Shown: positions 43,897 through 53,714 of the stretch, in pieces
Layout: each line of letters begins with the position of its first letter
Numbering within the stretch: the first letter of the stretch is position 1
Assembly: GCA_017545365.1 (NCBI GenBank)
Contig: JAFWOP010000064.1
Span: 48,265 to 112,264 of the forward strand
Direction: 5' to 3'
Length of the DNA stretch: 64,000 nt
Source: Bacteroidales bacterium
Lineage (GTDB): Bacteria > Bacteroidota > Bacteroidia > Bacteroidales > P3
The notes under the pieces: generated by a model
Told to the model about the DNA's origin: nothing
The model's database searches: none
The model's input: only the letters and a program-made list of their open reading frames with translations
Made by a program: the position numbers and the translations under genes

Positions 43897-44748
43897 ATGA
43901 ATATCAGAGAAAAAATATTTCGCCGTCTGCTGCCCGCCGTCGCCCTGATGGTGGTGGCAAACGTGCCCGCGAAGGCTCAAATGGACTTGACGCTGGACAC
44001 GCTGGAGTGTGCCATCATCGGGTTCAACGTGGGGGCTAAACACCCGTCGTCGTCCCTCTCATTCGCCACCGCACCCGACGGCAGCACGAGCCAGGATGCC
44101 ACCATGGCCGCTCTCTACCGCCCGCCCTATATGGACTATGGCATCAACGCTTTCTACAAGTTCAAGACGAACTGGCTGCTTTCGGCCGACGCCAACCTGT
44201 GGTTTGGCAGCAACAACCTGAAATACCGCCGCGAGCGTATGGGGTCGGTATTCACGCACGACAGCATCGTCATCGGCGAGAGCGGCACGGATGCCACCAT
44301 CACCTGCTACAACCGCGGCCTCAGCTTCCAGGGGGGCGTGGGCAGGGTGTTCCCGCTCAGCTATGAAAAGAACCCCAATTCGGGCATCATGGCACGCCTG
44401 TGTGCCGGATACCTGCGGCAGCAGACCATCTTCATGGCTCATAAGGAACACGCGCCCCAGATTGAGGGCGACTACGCCTTGCTCTACGACCACCAGCGGC
44501 ACGGGCTGCTGCTGACCGAGGGGCTGGGGTTCTGGTTTATGAGCAACCACAGCAACCTGCTCAACTTCTACGTGGCCTTCGAGGTGTCGGAGAGTTGGAG
44601 CTGGTCGACCCGCGACTATACGATTGACACCTATCTGGGGCTGAACGGTAAGGACACGGGCCGCTATTTCGACCTCATCTACAGCATCAAGCTCTGCTGG
44701 ATGTTCCCCCTCAGAGGCAAAACCACTCACGACTACTATTTTTATTAA
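43897..44748 (+). CDS. Outer-membrane protein of unknown function
   Basis: 283 residues from the ATG at 43897, which gives a basic-hydrophobic signal peptide (MNIREKIFRRLLPAVALMVV then ANVPAKAQ). The mature protein is beta-rich with many aromatic residues and ends in aromatic residues (HDYYFY), as outer-membrane barrels do. It shows no enzyme motif. It is the only gene between proS and the repeat island before waaA. Confidence 0.65.
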   Translation: MNIREKIFRRLLPAVALMVVANVPAKAQMDLTLDTLECAIIGFNVGAKHPSSSLSFATAPDGSTSQDATMAALYRPPYMDYGINAFYKFKTNWLLSADANLWFGSNNLKYRRERMGSVFTHDSIVIGESGTDATITCYNRGLSFQGGVGRVFPLSYEKNPNSGIMARLCAGYLRQQTIFMAHKEHAPQIEGDYALLYDHQRHGLLLTEGLGFWFMSNHSNLLNFYVAFEVSESWSWSTRDYTIDTYLGLNGKDTGRYFDLIYSIKLCWMFPLRGKTTHDYYFY

Positions 44749-44754
44749 TATAAA

Positions 44755-44920
44755 AGGTTAAAGGGATGTGTGAATTCGTTAATTCGTGAGTCTTTTAACC
44801 GCGCCAGCGACTAACGCATTTTGAATTCGTTAATTCGTTAATTCGTAAATTCGTGAGTCATTTTACCGCGCCAAGGACTAACACATTAACACATTAACAC
44901 GTTAACACATTCAAAAACAC
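44755..44920. repeat. Two-unit word-repeat island with CCGCGCC core
   Basis: Same structure as 10653-10820: TTCGTTAA words, cores at 44799-44805 and 44867-44873, and ACACATTA words. Positions 44817-44913 are identical to 10724-10820 over 97 bp. It forms the leader of waaA. Confidence 0.85.
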
Positions 44921-44937
44921 ATTCTCAATTCTCAAAC

Positions 44938-46197
44938 ATGCGACTATTATATTCTTTAGGCATCAGGTGTTACGTGCTGGCAGTGAGGCTGGCCTCCCCT
45001 TTCAATCCCAAAGCCAAGCAGATGCTCCAGGGGTGGAAGGAGGTGTTCGGCCATGTCGCCGTCTCGCCTGTGGGCAAGGGTAAGACGGCATGGTTCCATG
45101 CCTCGTCGTTAGGCGAATTCGAACAGGCGCGCCCCGTCTTGGAAGCATTCCGCAAGGCGCATCCTGAGTACAAGGTATGCGTTACTTTCTTCTCTCCCTC
45201 GGGCTATGAGGTGCGCAAAAACTACCCGGAGGCCGACTTTGTCTGCTACCTGCCCCCCGACACCCGCGCCAACGCCATACGGTTCCTCAACATGCTGCGC
45301 CCGACGGTGGCGTTCTTTGTGAAATACGACTTCTGGTTCAACTACCTCGAGCAGCTGCGGAGGCGCGACGTGCCCACGTATCTTTTCTCCGCCATCTTCC
45401 GCCCACGGCAGTATTTCTTCCAGTGGTACGGCACTTGGTTCTTCCGCCACCTGCGCGACTGCTTCACCCACCTGTTTGTGCAGAACGAGGAATCTTGCCG
45501 CCTGCTGCAGGAGCATGGCATAGGGCATGTGTCCATTGCCGGTGACACCCGTTTCGACCGTGTGAACGCCATCGCCGAGGCCGCACGCCGTTTCCCCGAA
45601 GTGGAGCGGATGCTGGCATTCCATCCCGACTGGCCGGTGCTGCTGGCTGGCAGCTCGTGGGAGCCCGACGAGCGGATGCTGGCCCAATACCTACGGCAGC
45701 GGCAGAGTCCCTGCTACCTCATCGTCGCCCCCCATGTGGTAAGCGACAGCCATCTGGACATGATTGAGAACGAGCTGTTCAAAGGCGAACGCTGCACCCA
45801 CTACTCGCGGTTGGCCGAAGCCGACAGCAATTCGCGGGTGCTGATAATAGACAATGTGGGGCTGCTCTCCGCCCTCTACCGCTACGCCCATGTGGCATAT
45901 ATCGGCGGCGGATTTGGCAAAGGCATCCACAACATACTCGAGGCCCTGGCTTTCGGCAAACCCGTGGTCTTCGGTCCCAACTACCACAAATTCCAAGAGG
46001 CGCACGACATCATTGGGCTCGGAGGCGGCTTCTCCTTCCAGCACTTCGCCCAGATGAAAGAGTGCCTCGACCGCCTGTTGGACGACCCAGACCACTACAG
46101 CCGCACCTCGCAGACCTGCCGCGACTACCTGGAGCGTCACACCGGCTCCACCTCTGCAATTCTCTCCGTCGTCAGCCAGCGCATCATCAATCTATAG
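44938..46197 (+). CDS. waaA: 3-deoxy-D-manno-octulosonic acid transferase
   Basis: 419 residues. WaaA/KdtA adds Kdo from CMP-Kdo to the lipid A precursor in lipopolysaccharide synthesis. An N-terminal membrane-associated helix is followed by FHASSLGEFEQARPVLEAF, whose Glu region is catalytic in the family. A GT-B C-terminal half carries YIGGGFGKGIHNILEALAFG and VVFGPNYHKFQEA. tamL starts 4 bp after its stop. Confidence 0.94.
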   Translation: MRLLYSLGIRCYVLAVRLASPFNPKAKQMLQGWKEVFGHVAVSPVGKGKTAWFHASSLGEFEQARPVLEAFRKAHPEYKVCVTFFSPSGYEVRKNYPEADFVCYLPPDTRANAIRFLNMLRPTVAFFVKYDFWFNYLEQLRRRDVPTYLFSAIFRPRQYFFQWYGTWFFRHLRDCFTHLFVQNEESCRLLQEHGIGHVSIAGDTRFDRVNAIAEAARRFPEVERMLAFHPDWPVLLAGSSWEPDERMLAQYLRQRQSPCYLIVAPHVVSDSHLDMIENELFKGERCTHYSRLAEADSNSRVLIIDNVGLLSALYRYAHVAYIGGGFGKGIHNILEALAFGKPVVFGPNYHKFQEAHDIIGLGGGFSFQHFAQMKECLDRLLDDPDHYSRTSQTCRDYLERHTGSTSAILSVVSQRIINL

Positions 46198-46201
46198 CAT
46201 C

Positions 46202-48607
46202 TTGAAAAAGTACCTCCACATATTGCCCCTTCTGCTCGTTGCCGCCAGCCTTGCCTCCTGCAGCGTCGACAAATACCTGCAGCCCGGTCAGACGATGCTC
46301 AAACGCAACACCCTGCACGTGGCCATGACCGACAGCTCGGCGGTGCCGCCCGAAGTGGAGCAGGCGCTCGTCGACGCCTCCCGCTACTACTACCAAACGC
46401 CCAACAAAAAGATACTCGTGCCATGGAAGATGAGGCTCTACTGCCTCACCAACCCCAACCGCACCGACTGGCTGAACAACTTCATCCGCGCCCAAGGCGA
46501 GCCGCCAGTGGTGTACGACCGCAGTGCCGCCGTGCGCACCGCCGCACAGCTGGAAAAACTGATGAAGACCAAAGGCTGCTTCAACTCCAAGGTGACCACC
46601 GACACCACACACCTCTCCCCCTCGGCGGTGGCTGTCAACTACCGCATCATGGCCACCCACCGCCGACGCATCGACGAGCTGAGGTTCTCCTGTCGCCAGC
46701 AGCCCGACATCGACAGCCTGCTGCAACGCTGGAAAGGCGAGTCGCTGCTGAAAGTGGGCGACTACTATGACCAGGACAAGATGACCGCCGAACAGGCACG
46801 TATAACCACGCACCTGAAAAACTCAGGCTACTACTACGCCAGCAACGACCTGGTGAGGTTCTACGTCGACACATCATACGACAGCCTCACACTCAGCATT
46901 CACGTGGTAGTGCGCCAGCCGGGCAGCCGCGACGCCGGCTTCAAACCCCTCCGAAAATACCGCATCGACAACATATACATCTACCCCAACATTTCCACCG
47001 CCCTCAACGAGCAGCTGACGGCCTTCGACACCCTGGTCTACCCTTACATCACCAAGCGGGGAGCGAACAACTACCAGTTCATCTACAACACACACATCAG
47101 ACCCTCCCCCCAGACCATCAGCCGCTCGATGTTCATCTTTAACCGCATGACCTACAGCCCCCGCATCGTCGCCAGCACCACCTCCGCACTGCTGGGGCTG
47201 CACAACTTCAAGTATGTGGACATCGGCTTTGAGGAGTCGCCCAACAGCACCGACACCACCCCCTTGCTCGACGCCCGCATACGCCTGCTCAACAGCACCC
47301 GCCGCAAGCTGAGCCTCTCCTTCGAACTCACCAACTCCACCAACTTCAACAGCGGCAGCAACTATTTCACCAGCGGCAACCTCGGACTGGGCACCACCGT
47401 GGGCTATCAGAACTGCAACCTCTTCGGCGGTGCCGAAATGCTGAATGTGGAGGGCGACCTGATATTCGACCTCCCGAAAAACATCTTTGGCACCCACCAG
47501 CACGACTTCCACAACACTTTCTCATCCTTCGAGTTCGACTACAGCATGTCGCTCGACCTCCCCAGCTTCCTCATCCCATTCGGCGAAAGCATCATCTGGC
47601 AGACCAGCAAACCCCATACCCTCTTCGAAATCAGCTCTAACTACCTGTTCCGCAACTTGGCCCTGCCCGACTCTTCTGGCTACAGGGACATCACGCTGGA
47701 GCGTTTTAGAATCGGAGGCTCGTTCGGCTACACCTGGTTCCAAGGCCGCAACATCAGACACAAGCTCCTGCCGGTCAACCTCTCCTACTCCCACCTCATC
47801 TCAGGCGGCGACTACTACACCCATCTCTTCGACCTTACCTCGGACCGCCAGTTCATCTTCCAAGCCTTCGACTATGTGCTGCTCAACACTCATTATGAAT
47901 TCACCTTTTCCGACCAGCACATCGGCTCGCGCAACAACTTTAACTACCTGCGTTTTTCGGTCGAAACGGCGGGCAACCTGCTTACCGGCCTGAACAGCCT
48001 GTTCAACAAAGACGGCAACCCGAACAGGGATAACGTCATCTACTATCAGTACTTCCGTTTCGACAGCGAGTTCAAGCGGTATATCTATGTGGGCAAAAAG
48101 AGCACACTGGTGCTCCGCGCACTGACCGGCATCGGACTCCCCTACGGCCACAGCGAATTCATCCCCTACGACAAAATGTTCGTCGGGGGCGGCCCCACCA
48201 CAATGAGAGGATGGCAGCTGCGGCGGCTGGGCTACGGCCAGTTCCAGTCCAGCACCTCCAACATACCCATGGGGACGGGCGACATCCAGCTCATCGCCAA
48301 TATTGAGCACCGCTTCCCCATCCTCGGCATCTTCGAGGGCGCCCTCTTTGCCGATGCCGGCAACGTGTGGATGTGCTCCGACTGGGGCATCAACACCGTA
48401 CAACCCTTTGAGCCGGGCGAGATAGTGCGCGGCATTGCCCTGGATGCCGGCATCGGCATTCGCGCCAACATATCTATTGTCACCCTCCGCGTCGACATCG
48501 CGCTGCCCCTCTACGACCCCGGCTACCAAGCCGGGCAGCGCTGGATTGGTTCCCACTGGGCATGGGACAAGGCAGCCGTCAACTTCGGAATCAACTACCC
48601 TTTTTAA
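46202..48607 (+). CDS. tamL: TamL-type BamA-family outer-membrane lipoprotein
   Basis: 801 residues starting with TTG (46202), read as Met. No better start exists, and the TTG immediately yields a lipoprotein signal (KKYLHILPLLLVAASLASC). POTRA-like regions (about 60-330) precede an Omp85 barrel whose signatures are FVGGGPTTMRGWQLRRLG and FPILGIFEGALFADAGNVW. Bacteroidota TamL works with TamB in outer-membrane biogenesis; no TamB is seen here. It is translationally close to waaA (4-bp gap). Confidence 0.9.
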   Translation: MKKYLHILPLLLVAASLASCSVDKYLQPGQTMLKRNTLHVAMTDSSAVPPEVEQALVDASRYYYQTPNKKILVPWKMRLYCLTNPNRTDWLNNFIRAQGEPPVVYDRSAAVRTAAQLEKLMKTKGCFNSKVTTDTTHLSPSAVAVNYRIMATHRRRIDELRFSCRQQPDIDSLLQRWKGESLLKVGDYYDQDKMTAEQARITTHLKNSGYYYASNDLVRFYVDTSYDSLTLSIHVVVRQPGSRDAGFKPLRKYRIDNIYIYPNISTALNEQLTAFDTLVYPYITKRGANNYQFIYNTHIRPSPQTISRSMFIFNRMTYSPRIVASTTSALLGLHNFKYVDIGFEESPNSTDTTPLLDARIRLLNSTRRKLSLSFELTNSTNFNSGSNYFTSGNLGLGTTVGYQNCNLFGGAEMLNVEGDLIFDLPKNIFGTHQHDFHNTFSSFEFDYSMSLDLPSFLIPFGESIIWQTSKPHTLFEISSNYLFRNLALPDSSGYRDITLERFRIGGSFGYTWFQGRNIRHKLLPVNLSYSHLISGGDYYTHLFDLTSDRQFIFQAFDYVLLNTHYEFTFSDQHIGSRNNFNYLRFSVETAGNLLTGLNSLFNKDGNPNRDNVIYYQYFRFDSEFKRYIYVGKKSTLVLRALTGIGLPYGHSEFIPYDKMFVGGGPTTMRGWQLRRLGYGQFQSSTSNIPMGTGDIQLIANIEHRFPILGIFEGALFADAGNVWMCSDWGINTVQPFEPGEIVRGIALDAGIGIRANISIVTLRVDIALPLYDPGYQAGQRWIGSHWAWDKAAVNFGINYPF

Positions 48608-48631
48608 TAATACCCCTCAACAAATTATTTT

Positions 48632-49597
48632 ATGCAGACCCTTCTCACCCAAGTCAACGACATCTTCGCCAACGAAACTTTCGTCCACGAGCCGACCCAC
48701 CTATACGAGCCCATCGAATACACCCTGCGGCTGGGCGGCAAACGCATACGGCCGCTGCTGCTCCTTGCCGCTAACCAGATGATGGGCGGCGAACCCGACG
48801 AAGTGCGCAATGCCGCCATCGGCATCGAGCTGTTTCACAATTTCACCCTCCTGCACGACGACCTCATGGACAAATCGCCCCTCCGCCGCGGGCAGCCCAC
48901 CGTATACACCAAATGGGACGAGAACACCGCCATCCTCTCCGGCGACACCATGTTCGCCCTCGCCTGGCGCTACTTCCTCGTCCGACCCACCCCCCGTCTG
49001 CAGCCCATACTCCAATGCTTCAACGACACCGCCATCGAAGTGTGCGAAGGCCAGCAATACGACATGAACTTCGAAACCGCCGACCAAGTGACCCTTGACG
49101 AATACATGGAGATGATACGCCTCAAGACCGCCGTCCTCCTTGCCGGAGCACTCAAAATCGGAGCACTCTATGCCGACGCACCCGAAACCGACATCCAGCA
49201 CATCTACCAGTTCGGCATTCACCTCGGCCTCGCCTTCCAACTGCAGGACGACCTGCTCGACGCCTACGGCGATGTGGCCACCTTCGGCAAACAAAACTAC
49301 CAGGACATCCGCGACAACAAAAAGACCTACCTCTATCTGAAAGCCCTCGAAATGTCCGCCCCCGACCAAAACGCCGAACTCCGCCGCCTGTTTGCCGAAA
49401 CACCCGCCGACCCATCGGCCAAAGTGGGCCGTGTGCTTGAAATATACAACCAGCTGAACATACAGGACAACGTCGTCCAAGCCGTCAGCACCCAATTCCA
49501 ACTTGCGCGCCTCCATCTGGACGCCATTCAAGTCCACGAAGCGAAAAAAGCCCCCCTACGGCAAATCATGGAGACCCTCCTGAATCGCAAAAAATAG
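48632..49597 (+). CDS. Polyprenyl diphosphate synthase
   Basis: 321 residues of the trans-isoprenyl diphosphate synthase family. The first aspartate-rich motif is in LLHDDLMDKSPLRRGQPT and the second in FQLQDDLLDAYGD. It condenses IPP with an allylic diphosphate; chain length (for example for menaquinone or short chains) cannot be read from the sequence with confidence. It uses the IPP made by the IspH pathway. It follows tamL by 24 bp. Confidence 0.93.
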   Translation: MQTLLTQVNDIFANETFVHEPTHLYEPIEYTLRLGGKRIRPLLLLAANQMMGGEPDEVRNAAIGIELFHNFTLLHDDLMDKSPLRRGQPTVYTKWDENTAILSGDTMFALAWRYFLVRPTPRLQPILQCFNDTAIEVCEGQQYDMNFETADQVTLDEYMEMIRLKTAVLLAGALKIGALYADAPETDIQHIYQFGIHLGLAFQLQDDLLDAYGDVATFGKQNYQDIRDNKKTYLYLKALEMSAPDQNAELRRLFAETPADPSAKVGRVLEIYNQLNIQDNVVQAVSTQFQLARLHLDAIQVHEAKKAPLRQIMETLLNRKK

Positions 49598-49637
49598 AAA
49601 AAAACAACGATTTTTTCACCGAACAAGAAAAAAAGTG

Positions 49638-49645
49638 TATATTTG
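49638..49645 (+). promoter_or_regulatory. -7 element for the exbB cluster
   Basis: TATATTTG, 64 bp before exbB, in a poly-A-rich context. No clean -33 TTTG. Confidence 0.5.
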
Positions 49646-49709
49646 CAGAAAGAATGCAGCAACGACAAAATACATTAACAAACTAAATATTAATTCATTA
49701 AACTAAATC

Positions 49710-50540
49710 ATGAAAAAAGTAATTGCTTTGATGTCAATCTTTGGATTATTGACATTCACCAATTTCAATGGTATCATGGCCCAGAACCAGCCTGCCGAGG
49801 CTGAGCAGCCCGCAACCGAACAAGTCGACGAGCAAACCACCGACAGCACCGTCGCTGAAGCCCCCGTCGCCGAAGAACCCGAACAGGTCGTCGCCCCCGC
49901 CGAGGAGACCAAATCCTTCCACCAAGTCCTGAAAGAGAAGTACATTCAGGGTGGTGCTGGCTGGATGACCCCTGTGCTCCTCTGCCTTATCTTTGGTATG
50001 GCTCTGGTTATCGAGCGTATCCTCTACCTCAACATGGCCACCACCAACGTGCAGAAACTCCTCGAAGGCATTGAAAGCCATGTTCAGAAGGGCGACTACA
50101 ACGGTGCCAAGGAACTCTGCCGCGACACCCGTGGCCCTGTGGCTTCCATCTTCTACCAAGGCCTCGACCGCATCGACGAAGGTCTTGACAACGTCGAAAA
50201 AGCCGTCACATCCTACGGCGGTGTCCAAATGGCTCGTCTTGAAAACAACATGACCTGGATTGGCCTGTTCATCGCATTGGCTCCCTCCTTCGGATTCCTT
50301 GGCACCGTCGTCGGTATGGTCCAGGCATTCGATGACATCGAAGTTGCCGGTGATATCAGCCCCACCGTTGTGGCTGGCGGTATGAAGGTCGCTCTGTTGA
50401 CCACCATCTTCGGCCTTATCGTCGCTATCATCCTTCAGATTTTCTATAACTACATCCTCACCAAAATCGAGAGCCTCGTTGCCCAGATGGAAGATGGTTC
50501 TATCTCCTTCATGGACATCCTCGTCAAGAACAAGAAATAA
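49710..50540 (+). CDS. exbB: MotA/TolQ/ExbB proton-channel family protein
   Basis: 276 residues. A signal-like N-terminal helix is followed by a Glu/Pro/Ala/Gln-rich periplasmic stretch (about 27-70). Three ExbB helices follow at about 85-105, 175-200 and 215-245, with IGLFIALAPSFGFLGTVVGM and ALLTTIFGLIVAIIL as signature blocks. ExbB with ExbD harvests proton motive force to energise TonB-dependent outer-membrane uptake. It is the first gene of a four-gene cluster. Confidence 0.92.
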   Translation: MKKVIALMSIFGLLTFTNFNGIMAQNQPAEAEQPATEQVDEQTTDSTVAEAPVAEEPEQVVAPAEETKSFHQVLKEKYIQGGAGWMTPVLLCLIFGMALVIERILYLNMATTNVQKLLEGIESHVQKGDYNGAKELCRDTRGPVASIFYQGLDRIDEGLDNVEKAVTSYGGVQMARLENNMTWIGLFIALAPSFGFLGTVVGMVQAFDDIEVAGDISPTVVAGGMKVALLTTIFGLIVAIILQIFYNYILTKIESLVAQMEDGSISFMDILVKNKK

Positions 50541-50593
50541 TAGTTATAAGGAATCATATTTAATCATTTAAAAACTAAAATCCTTAAACTGTT

Positions 50594-51085
50594 ATGAAAG
50601 AGAAAACTGATAAAATATTAACCTTGGTGCTCTTGGGTGTCAGCGTCATTGCGACCATCTTCGCAATCATGTTCGCACTCCAATCCGACCCCAAGCACAT
50701 TATGGACGGAATACGCGAAGTGGGCAACGGCTTCTCCGGCATGTTCGACATCGCCTTCTGGATGCTCGCCATCTTCATCGCCATCGCCTTGTGTGCAATC
50801 CTTGTATTCCTCATCAAAAAACTGGCCTCCCGCTTCAAAGACGAACCCGGCTACCTTAAGAAGTTCCTTGTCCTCGTGTGTGTCATCCTCGCTGTCCTCG
50901 TGGTCTCCTTCCTGCTGTCCAGAGGCAACGATGTCAACCCCGCACTGCTCGACAAGCACGGCCTCACTGAGGGTGCCTCCAAATTCATTGGTGCTGCCTG
51001 CATCCTTGTCTATATCATCGTCATCGGCGCAGCCCTTTCCATCGTCGTCACTGAAGTGATGCCCAAATCTAACAAGAAAAAATAA
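50594..51085 (+). CDS. Four-helix membrane protein of the ExbBD cluster
   Basis: 163 residues with four predicted transmembrane helices (about 8-28, 52-75, 88-108 and 132-154) and a basic tail (PKSNKKK). No enzyme motif. A gene of this kind between exbB and exbD is a recurring Bacteroidota arrangement, so an accessory role in the energising complex is inferred. The next gene begins 5 bp later. Confidence 0.75.
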   Translation: MKEKTDKILTLVLLGVSVIATIFAIMFALQSDPKHIMDGIREVGNGFSGMFDIAFWMLAIFIAIALCAILVFLIKKLASRFKDEPGYLKKFLVLVCVILAVLVVSFLLSRGNDVNPALLDKHGLTEGASKFIGAACILVYIIVIGAALSIVVTEVMPKSNKKK

Positions 51086-51090
51086 CTACT

Positions 51091-51666
51091 ATGGGAAGAA
51101 AAACACCTGGCTTAAACACCAGTTCAATGTCCGACATCTCGTTCCTGTTGTTGGCCTTCTTCCTATTGGTCTCCAACATCAACACTGATCAGGGTATTGC
51201 ACGTCGTTTGCCGCCACCTCTGCCCCCCAACCAGGACAAACCACCAGAGATTAAGGAGCGTAATATCTTCGTAGTAAAAATCAACAGCAAGGACCGTCTG
51301 CTCTTCAACGGCGAAGTCGGCGACATCTCCGACCTCAAGGATCGTGCCAAGGAATTCCTCGGAAACCCCAACAACGACCCCAACCTGCCTGAGAAGATCG
51401 ACATGGATATCCCCCTGCTGGGAAACATGAAAGTCTCCAAAGGTATTATCTCCCTGCAAAACGACCGCGGTACCTCGTATGACATGTATGTCGCAGTACA
51501 GAACGAACTGACTGTTGCCATCAACGAAATGCGAAACGAACTCTCGCAAGAGAAGTTCGGCAGAAAATATGCTGACCTTAACGACCCACAGGCCGAAGCC
51601 ATCGACCAGGCAATCCCCATTGCCATCTCCGAGGCTGAGCCTACAAAGATAGGAGAGAAAAAATAA
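51091..51666 (+). CDS. exbD: ExbD/TolR-type biopolymer transport protein (first copy)
   Basis: 191 residues. A single N-terminal helix with the typical SSMSDISFLLLAFFLLVSNI carries the channel Asp. A Pro-rich linker (RRLPPPLPPNQDKPPE) and a periplasmic domain follow. It partners ExbB. The last base of its stop is the first base of the next gene's ATG, giving tight coupling. Confidence 0.92.
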   Translation: MGRKTPGLNTSSMSDISFLLLAFFLLVSNINTDQGIARRLPPPLPPNQDKPPEIKERNIFVVKINSKDRLLFNGEVGDISDLKDRAKEFLGNPNNDPNLPEKIDMDIPLLGNMKVSKGIISLQNDRGTSYDMYVAVQNELTVAINEMRNELSQEKFGRKYADLNDPQAEAIDQAIPIAISEAEPTKIGEKK

Positions 51667-52139
51667 TGGCAAGATTTACTGGTAAAAAAGCAAAAGAGAC
51701 ACCCGCCCTCAACATGGGCTCCATGTCCGACATTATTTTCATGCTCCTGTTCTTCTTCATGACCATCACCACGATGCGCGAAAGCTCGCTCTACGTCACC
51801 ATCAAAGTGCCTAAAGCAAGCGAAACCGTCAAGCTGGAAAAGAAAAGCCTCGTCAGCTACATCAACGTGGGTACCCCCATGCAAGGCGAGATGCAGAAGA
51901 AATACGGTACTGAGTCCCGTATCCAGCTCAACGACATGATTTCCGAAGTCTCCGACATCCCCATGTTTGTCGAAACCGAAATCAACGACCGCGTCGAGGC
52001 CGACCGTCCCTTCGTAACCTTCTCCATTAAGGCCGACAAGGACACGAAAATGGGTCTTATCAGCGACATCAAACAGGAGCTCCGTAACTCCGGCGCATTC
52101 AAAATCTTCTACAATGCCGCCAAAGGCGAACGCAAATAG
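51666..52139 (+). CDS. exbD: ExbD/TolR-type biopolymer transport protein (second copy)
   Basis: 157 residues. The N-terminal helix NMGSMSDIIFMLLFFFMTIT contains the conserved Asp. The periplasmic domain differs from the first copy (SSLYVTIKVPKASETVKLEK). Two different ExbDs beside one ExbB are common in this phylum and may form mixed dimers. A terminator follows at 52168. Confidence 0.92.
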   Translation: MARFTGKKAKETPALNMGSMSDIIFMLLFFFMTITTMRESSLYVTIKVPKASETVKLEKKSLVSYINVGTPMQGEMQKKYGTESRIQLNDMISEVSDIPMFVETEINDRVEADRPFVTFSIKADKDTKMGLISDIKQELRNSGAFKIFYNAAKGERK

Positions 52140-52167
52140 CCCCCTGTCTGCTAAGCCAACTCTATAC

Positions 52168-52200
52168 AAAGCTGCCCTCACATCGGGGGCAGCTTTCTTT
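52168..52200 (+). terminator. Terminator of the exbB cluster
   Basis: AAAGCTGCCC (52168-52177) pairs with GGGCAGCTTT (52187-52196), followed by a short CTTT tract. Confidence 0.75.
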
Positions 52201-52276
52201 GTCCCCCCGCACAATCCCACCCTCCCTTGTGGGAAAAATAGGCAGCACAAAGGGTTTTTACCTCTGAAAAATGTCG

Positions 52277-52284
52277 TATATTTG
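52277..52284 (+). promoter_or_regulatory. -7 element for the gene at 52373
   Basis: TATATTTG, 88 bp before the start codon. An imperfect TTTT stands at the -33 distance. Confidence 0.45.
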
Positions 52285-52372
52285 CGCTCGGAAACGATTA
52301 GGCACCAACCCATACAAACAATTGATGCCCACCATATTGAACAAAGAACACATCAAACTAAGCTGACATAAC

Positions 52373-53530
52373 ATGAAGAAAATAGCACTACTGACGACAG
52401 CCCTTCTGCTGTCAACCCTGACTTTTGGACAAACAACCCTCCTACTCGGACAGTCTAACCTCCGTCCTTGGGACCGCGGCCCGCTCACCTGGAGCGACTT
52501 CAGCGTCGTAGACCAAAGCATCGGCCAAGAACACTCCTATCTGGAATACCTCCTCGACATCGAAAGCCGCACACAGGAAATCGAAGGCAACCAAATACCC
52601 GTCCGCATGGCCGTGGCCTACATGGACAAGCACCTCTCTTGGGTCGACAGCAGTCACCGCACACCCCAAGAGCTGCGCTACAACCGGGTACTGTTCAACA
52701 TCGTCGAGCTGCACCGCCGCCGCCTGCAGATAGCCATCGACACCGGCAACAACATCAATATGGACTACCACATGCGCCTCCTCACCCACGTCGCCGACAG
52801 CTTCTGCCACTCCACAGCCTATGGCAGCGACACCCTGGCCGTGGCCTGGTGGGAATACGACATCCGCCGACAGCTCGACTCCATCAACCCCATCCTAGTG
52901 GCCAAGCATACCGAAGCCACACGCGTCACGGAGTTCAAGCCCACCCTCTCCTTCTCCATGTCCATGGGATTAGGGACCAAATTCTTCACAGGCGACCTCC
53001 ACAACCTCTTCGCACCTAGCGCCGGATTCTATCTTGACGTGGACGGAGGCCTGTATCGCAACATCTTCACCTTTGGTCTCTACTTCGGAGGCGGACGTTG
53101 CAAACCCGACTCCATCATAACCGTGAAAGAAAAGAACAAACTATACTGGAACGATGACCTTAGCACCATTGACATCCATATCGACTACGGCTACAACATC
53201 CTCGACCGCACAAAATATACCCTCACCCCCTTCGTGGGCTACGGCCTCCAGGCCTTCCTTTACGACGAAGGCGATGACACCTACTCCAACGGCCCGGACG
53301 AAGGCTGCTGGCGCCTCGGCCTCGACTTCAAATACGACTGCGGGCAAGAAGGCTTCACCGTCGGCTCCACCCACACACTCATGGCCTTCGCGCTGCACAG
53401 CAAGGTATACCTCTCCTTCGACCGCCTCCGCAGCATCGTAGGCACCCCCCAAGGCACCACCATCAACGCCCAAGTGGGCATCTCCTTCCGCATCCGCAAC
53501 CGCCAAATCATCCGCGCCTCCAAACAATAG
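52373..53530 (+). CDS. Secreted protein with C-terminal beta-barrel character
   Basis: 385 residues with a signal peptide (MKKIALLTTALLLSTLTFGQ). Residues 30-160 are mixed helix and contain SYLEYLLDIESRTQ and HRRRLQIAIDTGNNINMDYH. Residues 170-375 are alternating strands with Gly/Tyr/Phe patterns (FTFGLYFGGGRCKPD, YTLTPFVGYGLQAFLY), as in outer-membrane barrels. No family is recognised with confidence. Single-gene unit with its own promoter. Confidence 0.7.
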   Translation: MKKIALLTTALLLSTLTFGQTTLLLGQSNLRPWDRGPLTWSDFSVVDQSIGQEHSYLEYLLDIESRTQEIEGNQIPVRMAVAYMDKHLSWVDSSHRTPQELRYNRVLFNIVELHRRRLQIAIDTGNNINMDYHMRLLTHVADSFCHSTAYGSDTLAVAWWEYDIRRQLDSINPILVAKHTEATRVTEFKPTLSFSMSMGLGTKFFTGDLHNLFAPSAGFYLDVDGGLYRNIFTFGLYFGGGRCKPDSIITVKEKNKLYWNDDLSTIDIHIDYGYNILDRTKYTLTPFVGYGLQAFLYDEGDDTYSNGPDEGCWRLGLDFKYDCGQEGFTVGSTHTLMAFALHSKVYLSFDRLRSIVGTPQGTTINAQVGISFRIRNRQIIRASKQ

Positions 53531-53714
53531 CCACTATTTAGTTTCGTTTTAGTTTAGGTTTCGTTCCGCATACCTAAAATGGAAACCAAGTGAAAGTGCA
53601 ATAATAAGATGATACTTCCGAGAATTAGCCCCAAACCGCACTATGGCAAAGGGGTGATAATCCATGCTTTACATATTATTTTTATAAAATTGTGTATATG
53701 TCATGGAAAAAGCG

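Noticed and set aside
42336..44039. Plus-strand open frame of 567 codons
   Set aside because: Antisense to proS; the translated sequence is a Gly/Val/Asp/Glu-rich shadow with no domain.
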